DNA of 64,000 nucleotides, from contig CAKSHC010000003.1 in the NCBI GenBank assembly GCA_934456365.1, positions 1 to 64,000 on the forward strand. The letters are read 5' to 3'. The position numbers were made by a program, and so were the translations under genes. Shown piece after piece: positions 1 to 8,332 of the stretch. Position 1 is the stretch's first letter, and the number at the start of each line of letters is the position of its first letter. The notes beneath the pieces were generated by a model. That model was not told where the DNA came from and did no database searches. It saw nothing but the letters and a program-made list of their open reading frames with translations. Origin of the DNA: an uncultured Eubacteriales bacterium. GTDB taxonomy: Bacteria; Bacillota; Clostridia; Oscillospirales; UMGS1783.

Positions 1-155
1 ATAAAATACTTTCTGTTCACTCGTCCGGAGATGGTCAAAATGCCTTTTTCTTTCAGTTCGGCATTTAACCTCTGGACAATTTTGTAGGCATAGGATTTGG
101 AAATACCCAATTCCCGTGCTACTTCCTCTACTCTCATAAAACTTGCGTTTTCCAT
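1..155 (-). CDS. small helix-turn-helix DNA-binding protein, cut by window edge
   Basis: I translated 51 codons by hand from an ATG at 155; the C-terminus lies outside the window. Residues 7-30 read MRVEEVARELGISKSYAYK..., a MerR/excisionase-type helix-turn-helix, followed by a basic stretch (ISGRVNRKYF). A good ribosome binding site (AAAGGGGTGATGAA) precedes the ATG. Small proteins of this kind commonly accompany integrases in Clostridial integrative elements, where they act as excisionase or control factors. It is divergent from the XRE regulator gene at 441, and both promoters lie between them. The exact role is inferred from family type and position next to the 3' end of guaA. Confidence 0.7.
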   Translation of the reverse strand, partial: MENASFMRVEEVARELGISKSYAYKIVQRLNAELKEKGILTISGRVNRKYF

Positions 156-296
156 TTCATCACCCCTTTCGCTTGCATATAATTTTCTTGTTTATTGTCG
201 GAGAACTTTCTGGCCGCATTCCGATTTGCCCGAGCGGGTACGCCATTACCGTGACGCACGACGGATATATTGTTGTCTGCAAATAACTTAACGCTA

Positions 297-406
297 TTTG
301 CTATAGTCATTATACTAAACGAATTTGCTATTGTCAAGAGGCTTGCGGGAAAATATTTAACTTTTTTGCTTTTGCTATCTTGACATAACCTAAATTTATA
401 TGCTAT
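297..406. promoter_or_regulatory. four TTTGCTAT-type repeats, candidate operator cluster
   Basis: TTTGCTAT occurs at 297-304, 324-331 and 371-378, with the variant TATGCTAT at 399-406. Spacings are 27, 47 and 28 bp, so two pairs form, one over each divergent promoter. The second repeat sits in the spacer of the leftward promoter and the fourth overlaps the -10 of the rightward one. This suits an operator for the adjacent XRE repressor; that assignment is inference. Confidence 0.5.
309..337 (-). promoter_or_regulatory. sigma-A promoter for the minus-strand HTH gene
   Basis: On the minus strand, TTGACA (332-337) and TATAAT (309-314) are separated by exactly 17 bp: a perfect consensus promoter reading toward the gene at 155. 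TTTGCTAT repeats lie in the spacer and just downstream of the -10. Confidence 0.8.
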
Positions 407-409
407 ACT
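380..409 (+). promoter_or_regulatory. sigma-A promoter for the XRE regulator
   Basis: TTGACA at 380-385 and TATACT at 404-409 are separated by 18 bp, with an extended TGC before the -10. It reads toward the ATG at 441. The ribosome binding site AAAGGA is at 425-430. Confidence 0.75.
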
Positions 410-440
410 AATTGCACAGTACATAAAGGAGTGTTGTGCT

Positions 441-971
441 ATGGCAATCGGTGAGAGAATTCGCTTTTTCCGTAATCTGCGGGGAATGACACAAAAATAC
501 TTGGGGCAGGTGGTCGGCTTCCCGGAAAAGACCGCCGACATCCGTATGGCGCAGTATGAATCCGGCAGCAGAACGCCTAAGGCGGAGCTGACGGAGAGCC
601 TTGCCGGTGCGCTGGGTGTTTCGCCGCTGGCGCTGTCCGTGCCGGACATTGACAGCTATTTGGGCTTGATGCACACGCTGTTTACCTTGGAGGATCGCTA
701 CGGCCTGACGGTGGAAACCGGCGAGAACAGCGTTTTTCTGCGTGTTGATCCCCGCAAAGGGAAGGACGCTGCCGAGCTATCCGAAATGCTCACTGCGTGG
801 GCTGAGCAGGCGGAAAGGCTCCGCAATGGCGAAATCAACCGGGAGGACTATGACAAGTGGCGTTATAACTACCCGAAATACGATGAAACCTCCGGCTATG
901 TGAAAGTGCCGTCCCAGCAACTCAGCGATGCGCTGGTGGAGGCGTTCAAGGACCGGCTGAAGGCTGACTAA
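441..971 (+). CDS. XRE-family transcriptional regulator
   Basis: A 176-aa protein with an N-terminal Cro/CI-type helix-turn-helix (residues about 4-60: GERIRFFRNLRGMTQKYLG... then AQYESGSRTPK). The C-terminal portion, from about residue 70, is charged and helical with no recognised domain. The gene has its own promoter and ribosome binding site and ends in a strong terminator. It is divergent from the small HTH gene on the left. It probably represses one or both promoters through the TTTGCTAT repeats in the intergenic region. Such pairs are common at the control end of integrative elements. The helix-turn-helix is clear; the target is inferred. Confidence 0.8.
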   Translation: MAIGERIRFFRNLRGMTQKYLGQVVGFPEKTADIRMAQYESGSRTPKAELTESLAGALGVSPLALSVPDIDSYLGLMHTLFTLEDRYGLTVETGENSVFLRVDPRKGKDAAELSEMLTAWAEQAERLRNGEINREDYDKWRYNYPKYDETSGYVKVPSQQLSDALVEAFKDRLKAD

Positions 972-981
972 AATGCAAAAG

Positions 982-1025
982 AAAAAGCGCTATCTGACTT
1001 GGCTTCAAATCAGATAGCGCTTTTT
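982..1025 (+). terminator. rho-independent terminator of the XRE gene
   Basis: A perfect 16-bp stem (AAAAAGCGCTATCTGA at 982-997 and its complement at 1010-1025) has a 12-nt loop and ends in a T tract. Confidence 0.85.
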
Positions 1026-1073
1026 GTTATCGCAGTAATTCAAATAATGTTGCCACGGCGGGCACTCATAGCG

Positions 1074-1101
1074 AAAAAGCCTTGGTATGACTGGGCTTTT
1101 T
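1074..1101 (-). terminator. terminator of the guaA operon
   Basis: AAAAAGCC and GGCTTTTT form an 8-bp stem just beyond the guaA stop codon on the minus strand, ending in T residues. A T tract is present in both directions. Confidence 0.55.
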
Positions 1102-1112
1102 CCGGGATGCAA

Positions 1113-2093
1113 TCATTCCCACTCGATGGTGGCGACCGGCTTGGGGGAGAGGTCGTAGAGGACGCGGTTGACACCGGGGACCTCGGCGAGGATGCGGTCG
1201 GTGATGCGATGGAGGAGGGGATAGGGGATCTCCTCGATGGTGGCGGCGGTGGCGTCGACCGAATTGACGGCGCGCAGGATCACCGGCCACTCGAAGGTGC
1301 GCTTCCCGTTTTTGATGCCGGTGGAGCGGTAGTCGGGCACGACGGTGAAATACTGCCAGACCTTGCCCTCGAGCCCGGCGGCGGCAAATTCTTCGCGCAG
1401 GATGGCGTCGGCCTCGCGCACGGCTTCGAGCCGGTCGCGGGTGATGGCGCCGGTGCAGCGCACGCCCAGGCCGGGGCCCGGGAAGGGCTGGCGATAGACC
1501 ATGCTGTCGGGCAGGCCGAGGGCCTTGCCGACGACGCGGACTTCGTCTTTATACAAAAACTTGACCGGCTCGACCAGGTCGAACTGCAGATCCTCGGGGA
1601 GGCCGCCCACGTTGTGGTGGGCCTTGACGCCCTTGCTTTCGAGGATATCAGGGTAGATGGTGCCCTGCGCCAAAAACTCGATCCCGTCGAGCTTTTTGGC
1701 CTCGTCGGCGAAGACCTCGATGAATTCCTTGCCGATGATATGGCGTTTTTCCTCGGGGTCGGCCACGCCGGCGAGCTTATCGAGAAAGCGATCCACGGCG
1801 TCGACATAGATGAGGTTGGCGCCGAGCTGGTCGCGGAAGACCTTCACCACCTGCTCGGGCTCGCCCTTGCGCAGAAGGCCATGGTTGACGTGGACGCAGG
1901 TGAGGTTTTTGCCGATGGCGCGGATCAGGAGCGCGGCCACGACCGAGGAATCGACCCCGCCCGAAAGGGCCAGCAGCACCTTTTTATCGCCCACCTGGGC
2001 GCGGATCTCCTCCACCTGCTGCGCGATGAAGGCTTCGGCCTGGGCGGCGGTGGTGATGCGTTTCAGAGTGTCCGGGCGTTTTTGATTATCCAT
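1113..2093 (-). CDS. guaA: GMP synthase, ATP-pyrophosphatase/dimerisation portion only
   Basis: A 326-aa enzyme of purine synthesis that adenylates XMP and aminates it to GMP. The start is MDNQ at 2093, preceded by AAAGGAGAAGACT; an upstream in-frame ATG would fall inside the end of glmS. The ATP-pyrophosphatase loop SGGVDSS is at residues 44-50, and the C-terminal dimerisation domain ends in the typical VATIEWE. Normal bacterial GuaA is about 510-525 aa, with an N-terminal class I glutaminase domain. That domain is absent here, and nothing upstream encodes it because glmS follows directly. The enzyme must use free ammonia or a separate glutaminase subunit, as in archaeal split GMP synthases. 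It is last in the dapF-glmS-guaA operon. Confidence 0.92.
   Translation of the reverse strand: MDNQKRPDTLKRITTAAQAEAFIAQQVEEIRAQVGDKKVLLALSGGVDSSVVAALLIRAIGKNLTCVHVNHGLLRKGEPEQVVKVFRDQLGANLIYVDAVDRFLDKLAGVADPEEKRHIIGKEFIEVFADEAKKLDGIEFLAQGTIYPDILESKGVKAHHNVGGLPEDLQFDLVEPVKFLYKDEVRVVGKALGLPDSMVYRQPFPGPGLGVRCTGAITRDRLEAVREADAILREEFAAAGLEGKVWQYFTVVPDYRSTGIKNGKRTFEWPVILRAVNSVDATAATIEEIPYPLLHRITDRILAEVPGVNRVLYDLSPKPVATIEWE
1117..1124 (-). other. candidate element attachment core at guaA 3' end
   Basis: The last codons of guaA contain GAGTGGGA (minus strand, 1117-1124). The 3' end of guaA is a known integration hotspot for genomic islands, and this motif is the one I recall as the core. Element-type HTH genes begin immediately beyond. 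No integrase or second att copy lies in the window, so this is a hypothesis. Confidence 0.35.
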
Positions 2094-2106
2094 AGTCTTC
2101 TCCTTT

Positions 2107-3936
2107 TTATTCAACCGTTACCGACTTTGCCAGATTGCGCGGCTTATCGATGTTGCATCCGCGCTGGTAAGCCACATAATAGGCCAGAAGCTGCATCGGC
2201 AGAACCGAGAGCAGCGGCGATAAGAGCTCCTGGATTTCCGGAATCGTGAGGATCTCCGAAGCGCCTTTGACGCGGTCGCGATTGTTTTCGGTGGTGACGA
2301 CGATCACCGAGGCGCCGCGGGTGATGACCTCCTGGGCGTTGCTCATCAGCTTATCGAAGAGGCGCTCGACGGTGGCGAGGGCGATCACGGGGGTACCCTC
2401 CTCGATCAGGGAGATGGGACCGTGCTTGAGCTCGCCGGCGGCATAGGCCTCGCTGTGGATATAGCTGATCTCCTTGAATTTGAGCGAGCCCTCGAGGGCC
2501 ACGGCATAATCCATATGCCGGCCGATGAAGTAGACGTCGTTGCGGCTGCAATAGCGCGACGACATTTCTCGGATCTCCTTTTCCGATTCCAGCACCCGGT
2601 TCATTTTGGCGGGGACGGTGCGCAGATCGGTGAGAACGGTTCTTAAAAACTCCGGATCAGCGCTCTGTCGCAGCTGGGCGAGGTAGATACCGAAGAGGTA
2701 CATAGCGGTGAGCTGGGTGGTATAGGCTTTGGTGGAGGCCACGGCGATCTCGGGGCCGGCGAGGGTATAGATCACATCGTCGGCCAAATCGGAGACGGTG
2801 GAGCCGACGACGTTGACGATGCCGAGCGTTTTGGCGCCGCGGGCTTTGGCTTCGCGCAGGGCTTTGATGGTGTCTTCCGTGGTGCCGGACTGGGAGACGA
2901 CGATGACCAGAGTTTTTTCATCGACGACCGGGTCGTAGTACCGGAATTCCGAGGCGAGGCAGGCTTCGCAGGGGACGCGCAGCAGCTTTTCATAGACATA
3001 GCGCCCGGCCACGCCGACGTAGTAGGCGGTGCCGCAGGCCACGAAATAGACCCGGTTGATTTCCTTCAGGGAGTCGGGGGTGAGGGTTTTGAAGTCGGAA
3101 AAATCGAGGGTTTCGCCATGGAGGCGGCGGGCGAGGAGGGTGGAGAAGGCGGCGGGCTGCTCATGGATTTCCTTGAGCATGAAATGCTCATAGCCGCCTT
3201 TTTCGGCGCTGTCCATATCCCAATCCACCGTTTCGAGCTCCTTATTGATATGGGCGCCCTTGCGGTCGGTGACGATCACGCGGTTGGGGTGGACCTCGGC
3301 GAGCTCGTAGTCGTTGAGGCGATAGATATTGCGGGTATACTTGAGCAGGGCGGCGACATCGGAGGCGATGAAGTTGCCCTTTTTGCCGACGCCGATGACC
3401 AGCGGGCTATCCTTGCGGGCGGCGAAGACGACGTCCGGCCGGTCGGCGGCCACGATGCCCAGGGCATAGGAGCCCTCGAGGCGGTCGAGCGTTTTGCGGA
3501 TGGCGGCAGCGAGGTCGGATTCGTAATAGCGGTCGATCAGCTGGGCGACGACCTCGGTATCGGTTTCCGAACGGAAGGTGACGCCTTCGGCCAGCAGCTC
3601 GCTTTTGATTGCGGCATAGTTTTCGATGATGCCGTTGTGGACCACGGCGATGCGGCCCGAGGAAGAGAGGTGGGGATGAGAATTGAGGTCGCTCGGTTTG
3701 CCGTGGGTGGCCCAGCGGGTATGGCCGATGCCGGTGAAGCCCTCCATATCGCCGCGCTGCGCCATCGCTTTTTCCAGCTCGGCCACATGGCCCTTTTTCT
3801 TTTCCACCGAGAGCGAGCCATCATGCACCACGGCGATGCCCGCGCTGTCGTACCCGCGGTACTCGAGGCGCTTGAGCCCATCCACCAGGATGGGGGCGGC
3901 CGGTTCTTTGCCGGTATATCCTATAATTCCGCACAT
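2107..3936 (-). CDS. glmS: glutamine-fructose-6-phosphate aminotransferase
   Basis: A full-length 609-aa enzyme making glucosamine-6-phosphate from fructose-6-phosphate and glutamine, the first step to peptidoglycan amino sugars. It starts MCGIIGYTG, so Cys2 is the class II glutaminase nucleophile. The glutaminase domain spans roughly residues 1-220. Two SIS sugar-isomerase domains follow, with the typical SQSGTTEDT phosphate-binding segment near residue 350 and the conserved C-terminus LAKSVTVE. A ribosome binding site (AGGAAGG) lies 7 nt upstream. dapF ends 12 nt before it and guaA starts 13 nt after it, so the three are co-transcribed. There is no room for a glmS ribozyme leader. Confidence 0.97.
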   Translation of the reverse strand: MCGIIGYTGKEPAAPILVDGLKRLEYRGYDSAGIAVVHDGSLSVEKKKGHVAELEKAMAQRGDMEGFTGIGHTRWATHGKPSDLNSHPHLSSSGRIAVVHNGIIENYAAIKSELLAEGVTFRSETDTEVVAQLIDRYYESDLAAAIRKTLDRLEGSYALGIVAADRPDVVFAARKDSPLVIGVGKKGNFIASDVAALLKYTRNIYRLNDYELAEVHPNRVIVTDRKGAHINKELETVDWDMDSAEKGGYEHFMLKEIHEQPAAFSTLLARRLHGETLDFSDFKTLTPDSLKEINRVYFVACGTAYYVGVAGRYVYEKLLRVPCEACLASEFRYYDPVVDEKTLVIVVSQSGTTEDTIKALREAKARGAKTLGIVNVVGSTVSDLADDVIYTLAGPEIAVASTKAYTTQLTAMYLFGIYLAQLRQSADPEFLRTVLTDLRTVPAKMNRVLESEKEIREMSSRYCSRNDVYFIGRHMDYAVALEGSLKFKEISYIHSEAYAAGELKHGPISLIEEGTPVIALATVERLFDKLMSNAQEVITRGASVIVVTTENNRDRVKGASEILTIPEIQELLSPLLSVLPMQLLAYYVAYQRGCNIDKPRNLAKSVTVE

Positions 3937-3948
3937 ATTTTTTCCTTC

Positions 3949-4737
3949 CTATCCCTGCGCAAAGCGCTGATCGGGAATTTCGGTAATGAATACTGTTTTT
4001 GCCTCCCCGCTCAGGAGGAGCTCGTTTTCGCCGAGGCCGACGACAAGCTCGCCGCCGGGGAGGGCGACGGTGAGGGAGCCCTTAGCGCCGAAGAGGGCTT
4101 CGGCGGCGACCGCGCAGGCGCAGGCGCCGGAGCCGCAGGCTAAGGTGTATCCGCTGCCGCGCTCGTAGACGCGAACCCGAAGCCTTCCGGGGGAGAAGGC
4201 TGCCGCCTCGAGGTTGACGCCCTGCGGGAAGAGGAGGCTATCCCGCAGGGCCCGGGAAAGGGCTTCAAGGGGGACGGCCGCGGGCTCTTCGCAGAAGAGG
4301 ACGGCGTGGGGGTTGCCGGCGTTTATGCCGGTGAGCTCCCAGGTTTGGCCGCCGAGCGAAAAGGGCTGGCGGCAAAAGCGCAGGCGGGGGCGGGGAAAGG
4401 AGACCGACACCCGATCACCCTCCACGCGGGCGCGATGCACGCCGCAGCCGCTCTCGATCGTCAGCTCCTTTTGGGGAACCAGCCGGAACTCGACGGCATA
4501 GCGCGCCACGCAGCGCAGCGCGTTGCCGCAGACCTCGGCGGGGGACCCGTCGGCATTGAAGACCGACATGCGCAGATCGGCGCGATCCGAGCGGCCGAGG
4601 AAGATGACCCCGTCGGCCCCGAGGCCGAAATGCCGATCGCAAAGGGCGGGGATCTGGCTGCGGGCGGGAGAGGGGCGGCGGGTTTCGTCGGCATAGAGGT
4701 AGTCGTTCCCGGCGCCCTGCATTTTGGTTAGTTTCAT
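3949..4737 (-). CDS. dapF: diaminopimelate epimerase
   Basis: A 262-aa enzyme converting LL- to meso-diaminopimelate for lysine and peptidoglycan synthesis. It has the N-terminal GAGNDY motif and the two catalytic cysteines of the cofactor-independent epimerase: EVCGNALRC (about residue 70) and ACGSGACACA (about residue 201). The start ATG at 4737 follows a GGAGGG ribosome binding site. It is the first gene of the dapF-glmS-guaA operon, which brings together cell-wall precursor and nucleotide genes. An AT-rich stretch just upstream (about 4755-4790) probably holds the promoter, but I see no clean -35/-10 pair. Confidence 0.96.
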   Translation of the reverse strand: MKLTKMQGAGNDYLYADETRRPSPARSQIPALCDRHFGLGADGVIFLGRSDRADLRMSVFNADGSPAEVCGNALRCVARYAVEFRLVPQKELTIESGCGVHRARVEGDRVSVSFPRPRLRFCRQPFSLGGQTWELTGINAGNPHAVLFCEEPAAVPLEALSRALRDSLLFPQGVNLEAAAFSPGRLRVRVYERGSGYTLACGSGACACAVAAEALFGAKGSLTVALPGGELVVGLGENELLLSGEAKTVFITEIPDQRFAQG

Positions 4738-4919
4738 AAGCCCTCCGGGGGCTCTTTGTATTTTATCATATTTCGCCCCCTATGGAAAGACTATTTTCGA
4801 ATTTTACCCTTTATGCGGGGGTTTGAGGAGGGCGGGGGAATTTTTTTGGGCGGGCGCGGTGGATTTTCGGGGAAAAATGCGGTATAATCCAGGAAAAAGA
4901 GCGAAAGGGCGGGGAAGAC

Positions 4920-5508
4920 ATGACGGAATGGGACAAGATGCTGAAAGGGCTTTTCTACAACGATTTTGACGAGGATCTGTTTGTGCGGCGGGTGGCGGCC
5001 AAGAAGCTGTTTCGCGACTACAACCAAACGGTGGACGAAGAAACCGGGCGGCGCGCCGAGCTTTTGCGGCAGCTTTTGGGGCGCGTGGGCGAAAACGTTT
5101 GGATCGAGCCGGATTTCAAATGCGAATACGGGAAGAACATTTCGATTGAGGACGACGTTTACATCAATTTTGGCTGTGTGATCCTCGACTGCGCCGAGGT
5201 GACGATCGGGGCGCGCACGCTGATCGGGCCGAACGCGGGGCTTTATGCGGCAAACCACGCTCTGGACGCGGATGAGCGCATTCCATGGAGGGTGCGTGGG
5301 AAAACCCATCCGCATCGGCAGAAACGTTTGGCTGGGCGGGGATGTGAAGGTTGTGGGAGGCGTGACGATCGGCGACAACACGGTGGTCGGAGCGGGGAGC
5401 GTTGTGACCCGGGACATTCCGGCAAACGTGGTTGCGGCGGGAAATCCCTGCCGGGTTGTGCGCGCGATCACCGAAAAGGACAAAACCGGTTATCCGGAAA
5501 GGCGGTAA
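4920..5508 (+). pseudogene. maltose/galactoside-type O-acetyltransferase with a frameshift
   Basis: The first frame (4920 to about 5300) encodes the N-terminal half of a hexapeptide-repeat sugar acetyltransferase: MTEWDKMLKG, then WIEPDFKCEYGKNISI and [13 protein letters not shown]. Near 5295-5304 the family sequence jumps to the +1 frame, which continues [21 protein letters not shown]... and ends at 5508 with [14 protein letters not shown]. Removing one base from the GGGAAAACCC run (5298-5307) would restore one continuous protein of about 195 aa. The shift is therefore either a real one-base insertion that kills the gene or a homopolymer sequencing error. A methyltransferase gene follows 5 nt later. 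Confidence 0.8.
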
Positions 5509-5513
5509 GAGCC

Positions 5514-6260
5514 ATGGATCACACGCATCGATTTGACGGCAAGGGCGAGCTTTACGATAAGGCGCGCCCGTGCTACGCCGCGGGGCTTCTCGATTTTCTG
5601 AAAGACGAGCTGGGGCTGGCGGCGGGCTGTGTGGGAGCGGACGTTGGCTCGGGCACGGGGATTTTTACCGGGCAGCTGCTGGAGAGCGGCTATCGGGTTT
5701 TTGCCGTTGAGCCCAACGGGGATATGCGCCGAAAAGCCGACGAGAAGCTTTCCGGGCGGCGGGGGTTTGTTTCGCTCGGGGGCAGCGCGGCACACACGGG
5801 GCTGCCCGACCGGTCGGTGGATTTTGTGACTGCGGCGCAGGCTTTCCACTGGTTTGACGCGCAGGCCTTCCGAACGGAATGCAAACGCATTCTGCGGCCG
5901 AGGGGATGGGTGGTTCTTATTTACAATGTCCGGGACGAGCAGGCGCCCTGCACCCGGGCGCTGGCCGAGCTGCGGCGGGCGACCAACCCGGCCTTTCCGG
6001 GATTTTCAAACGGGCTGCGCGAGGAGAGCTGCGCGGCCTTCTTTGAGGGAGGCTGCCGGATCTTCCGCGCCGACAACACGCCGCTTTACGACCGGCAAAG
6101 CTACTGCGACCGCGCGCTTTCTTCCTCCTATTCCCTGAAGGAGGGGGATGCGCGCTATGCCGATTACCGGGCGGCGCTCGAGGCGATTTTCGATCGGTTT
6201 TCGGTGGGTGGGGTTCTGGCGGTGCCGACCCGGACGGTGGCCTTTGCGGGAACCGTTTGA
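5514..6260 (+). CDS. class I SAM-dependent methyltransferase
   Basis: A 248-aa protein with the Rossmann methyltransferase signature. Motif I is VGADVGSGTGIF (about residues 40-51), followed by VFAVEPNGDM (motif II) and a SVDFVTAAQAFHWFD segment typical of the methyltransferase-11 group. The C-terminal half is a small variable domain. The start ATG lies 5 nt after the acetyltransferase stop; the ribosome binding site is weak, so it may depend on translational coupling. The substrate is unknown. The open frame runs back into the acetyltransferase region, but the joining residues are an out-of-frame arginine-rich translation, so this is not a fusion. Confidence 0.85.
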   Translation: MDHTHRFDGKGELYDKARPCYAAGLLDFLKDELGLAAGCVGADVGSGTGIFTGQLLESGYRVFAVEPNGDMRRKADEKLSGRRGFVSLGGSAAHTGLPDRSVDFVTAAQAFHWFDAQAFRTECKRILRPRGWVVLIYNVRDEQAPCTRALAELRRATNPAFPGFSNGLREESCAAFFEGGCRIFRADNTPLYDRQSYCDRALSSSYSLKEGDARYADYRAALEAIFDRFSVGGVLAVPTRTVAFAGTV

Positions 6261-6270
6261 CCAAATGAAA

Positions 6271-6312
6271 AAACCCGAAAGGGCCTTATGGCTCTTTCGG
6301 GTTTCTTTTTGG
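6271..6312. terminator. bidirectional terminator
   Basis: A 15-bp stem (6271-6285 with 6290-6304, one wobble) with loop TTAT is flanked by A and T runs. It serves both the methyltransferase and the convergent GH36 gene. Confidence 0.85.
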
Positions 6313-6316
6313 GGAC

Positions 6317-8332
6317 TTACTTTTTATTGATATAGATCATCAGGGAAAGGTTGGGGGAGGGGAACTCGATGGCAAGGCCGGTGGTCATGAGCTTTTCGCC
6401 GGTCATGGTGAGCTTTTGCCCGTTGTCGACCACTTCGAGCTCGTAGGTGGCCGAGGGGTCGAGCCCTTTGAGGACGAAGACGCCCGATTCCTTATTGCAG
6501 TTTTCGGGGCGGAAGGCCTCGATCATGCCTCTCCCTTCCTCGGGGATATAGAATTCATACACGGCCAAAACGGTATCATACGCTTCGCTGACGCCGCTGG
6601 CGAGGATATAATAATCGCCCTTATACATCATTTCGCGGGTCACGGCGAACTCCTTCATCATCTCCTTATACCAGAGGGGGTCGGAGGCGGTGAAGAACGA
6701 GAAGCCGCTGGAGAAGATGGAGCGGAAGCCGTAGGTGGAGTTGGCGCCGTCGTCGCTCCAGCCACTGGTGGTCAGCGGCAGCCAATAGAAGGTGTTGGCG
6801 GCCTGGTTGCGGGTGGCGTCGGCATTGCCTTTGCCCGAGCCGATGGCGGCGTGCATATCGCTGCGCCAGAAGCAGAGGGTGCGGCGGACGGTTTCCAGAT
6901 CCATGCGGCGGCCGCCGGAGGCGCAGTTGTCGATCGTGAGGCCGGGGATGCGCTCCTTGAGCCCGTCGTAGAAGCGATAGAGGTTGGTGATGTATTGGAT
7001 CTCGGTGACGCCGACGCGGTCGTCGCCCAGGCGGGCGTCTTTGGCTTTGCACATATCGCCCAGAGCGCCGGTGAAGTCGACGCGCAGCCATTCGGCTCCG
7101 GCGTCTTCCAGGGCGCTGCCGACCAGCTCGAGCATATACTGCAGCACTTCCTCCTGCGAATAATCGACCAGGATGGTGGTTTGGTTATCGGTATAGGGGA
7201 AGACGTAGGTGGGGTGCTGGGTGACCAGCTCGCTGCCTTGACCGGCGGTTTCGTGCATCATCCAGAGCATCAGCTCCTTGCCGCTTGCTTTCAAAGCGGC
7301 GGAGATATTATCGAAGCCGTCGGGGAGGACCTGGCGGTTGATATACCAGTTGCCGCGCTCGAGCATCCAGGAAATACCGTCGTTGCCGGGGTTGAAGCGG
7401 TTGCCGTACCAGCCGGCGTCGACCCAGAGGATATCCCATTCCTCGCCGGATTCGTTGGCCTGGGCGATGGCGCTGAGCATATCCGATTCGCTCTGACCGC
7501 CCCAGACGTTGATGGCGATGGGGACCGATTCATAGGGCTTGCCGGTTTTGTCGTTGACGGGGGTATAGTTGGCATAAACGAGCTGGCGCCAGGCATTGTG
7601 GCCGGCGTCGCGGTCGCCCTTGAAGAACTGGAGCACCATCATGGGGGTGCGCAGGTTCTCGCCGGGGTAGACGCTCAGGCGGGTTTCGGTCTGTCCGGCC
7701 TGGAGGCGGATCTTGCCGCCGTCGTTTACGGCGTTGAGGCGCCAGTTGCCGGTCCAGCCGATGGCGCCGATGACGCCGTGGGAATCATTGGAGATATCGA
7801 AATAGGGGAAGGCCTGGGTGGAGGAGGTGCCGTCGGTGGTTTTGACGGAAAAATCGGGGGTTTTGGTCAGGTCCACCGAATAGGGCTGGAAGTCGCGCTC
7901 GCTGTTGGAGGTGCCTTCGGCGGTGGTGAGGACGGGGGACTCGACGGTCACGACGCTGTCCATCACCAGCAGGTCGGCCAAAAGGGGCGTTTTTTCCGAG
8001 CCGGCATTTTCATAATAGCTGCACCACTCGTAGGCGGCGCGGGCTTCGTCGAAGGTGATCTCGGTGCGGACGGTCAGCCCGTCTTTCCGATAGGAAAGGG
8101 TTTGGACCCCGTCTTTTTCCTCCACCGATTTTTCCCAGGATCTGATATGATCGGAAAAGGCTTTTCCGTCGTAGGAAAAGGAGATGAGGGAATCGGTCCG
8201 GATGGCGTTTTCCATCCAGGCTTTGGCCTCGCGCGAAGCGTTGAACTCCTCGGCGGAGGGCTGGTCTGCGGCGCAGGCCGCCAGCCCCAGCAGGAGGGCG
8301 AGGCAAAGGAGAACGGCTGTGATTTTCTTCAT
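6317..8332 (-). CDS. secreted GH36-type alpha-galactosidase lipoprotein
   Basis: A 671-aa protein with a lipoprotein signal peptide (lipobox LAAC, Cys20). The GH36/melibiase barrel covers about residues 270-560. Likely nucleophile is Asp419 (WLRVDF). The substrate loop CASGGRRMD is at 470-478 and the likely acid/base is Asp492 in WRSD. A C-terminal beta domain follows. The start codon directly abuts the stop of the preceding gene, so translation is coupled in a three-gene operon with two repeat-module surface proteins. The enzyme should sit outside the cell on the membrane, releasing galactose or related alpha-linked sugars. Family assignment is firm; substrate is inferred. It is paralogous to the cytoplasmic enzyme at 46212-48044. 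Confidence 0.87.
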   Translation of the reverse strand: MKKITAVLLCLALLLGLAACAADQPSAEEFNASREAKAWMENAIRTDSLISFSYDGKAFSDHIRSWEKSVEEKDGVQTLSYRKDGLTVRTEITFDEARAAYEWCSYYENAGSEKTPLLADLLVMDSVVTVESPVLTTAEGTSNSERDFQPYSVDLTKTPDFSVKTTDGTSSTQAFPYFDISNDSHGVIGAIGWTGNWRLNAVNDGGKIRLQAGQTETRLSVYPGENLRTPMMVLQFFKGDRDAGHNAWRQLVYANYTPVNDKTGKPYESVPIAINVWGGQSESDMLSAIAQANESGEEWDILWVDAGWYGNRFNPGNDGISWMLERGNWYINRQVLPDGFDNISAALKASGKELMLWMMHETAGQGSELVTQHPTYVFPYTDNQTTILVDYSQEEVLQYMLELVGSALEDAGAEWLRVDFTGALGDMCKAKDARLGDDRVGVTEIQYITNLYRFYDGLKERIPGLTIDNCASGGRRMDLETVRRTLCFWRSDMHAAIGSGKGNADATRNQAANTFYWLPLTTSGWSDDGANSTYGFRSIFSSGFSFFTASDPLWYKEMMKEFAVTREMMYKGDYYILASGVSEAYDTVLAVYEFYIPEEGRGMIEAFRPENCNKESGVFVLKGLDPSATYELEVVDNGQKLTMTGEKLMTTGLAIEFPSPNLSLMIYINKK

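Noticed and set aside
3937..3948. glmS ribozyme upstream of glmS
   Set aside because: Only 12 nt separate dapF and glmS, far too short for the ribozyme.
4920..6260. One open frame joining an acetyltransferase to a methyltransferase
   Set aside because: The middle is an arginine-rich out-of-frame translation, the true acetyltransferase end is in another frame, and the methyltransferase has its own start.
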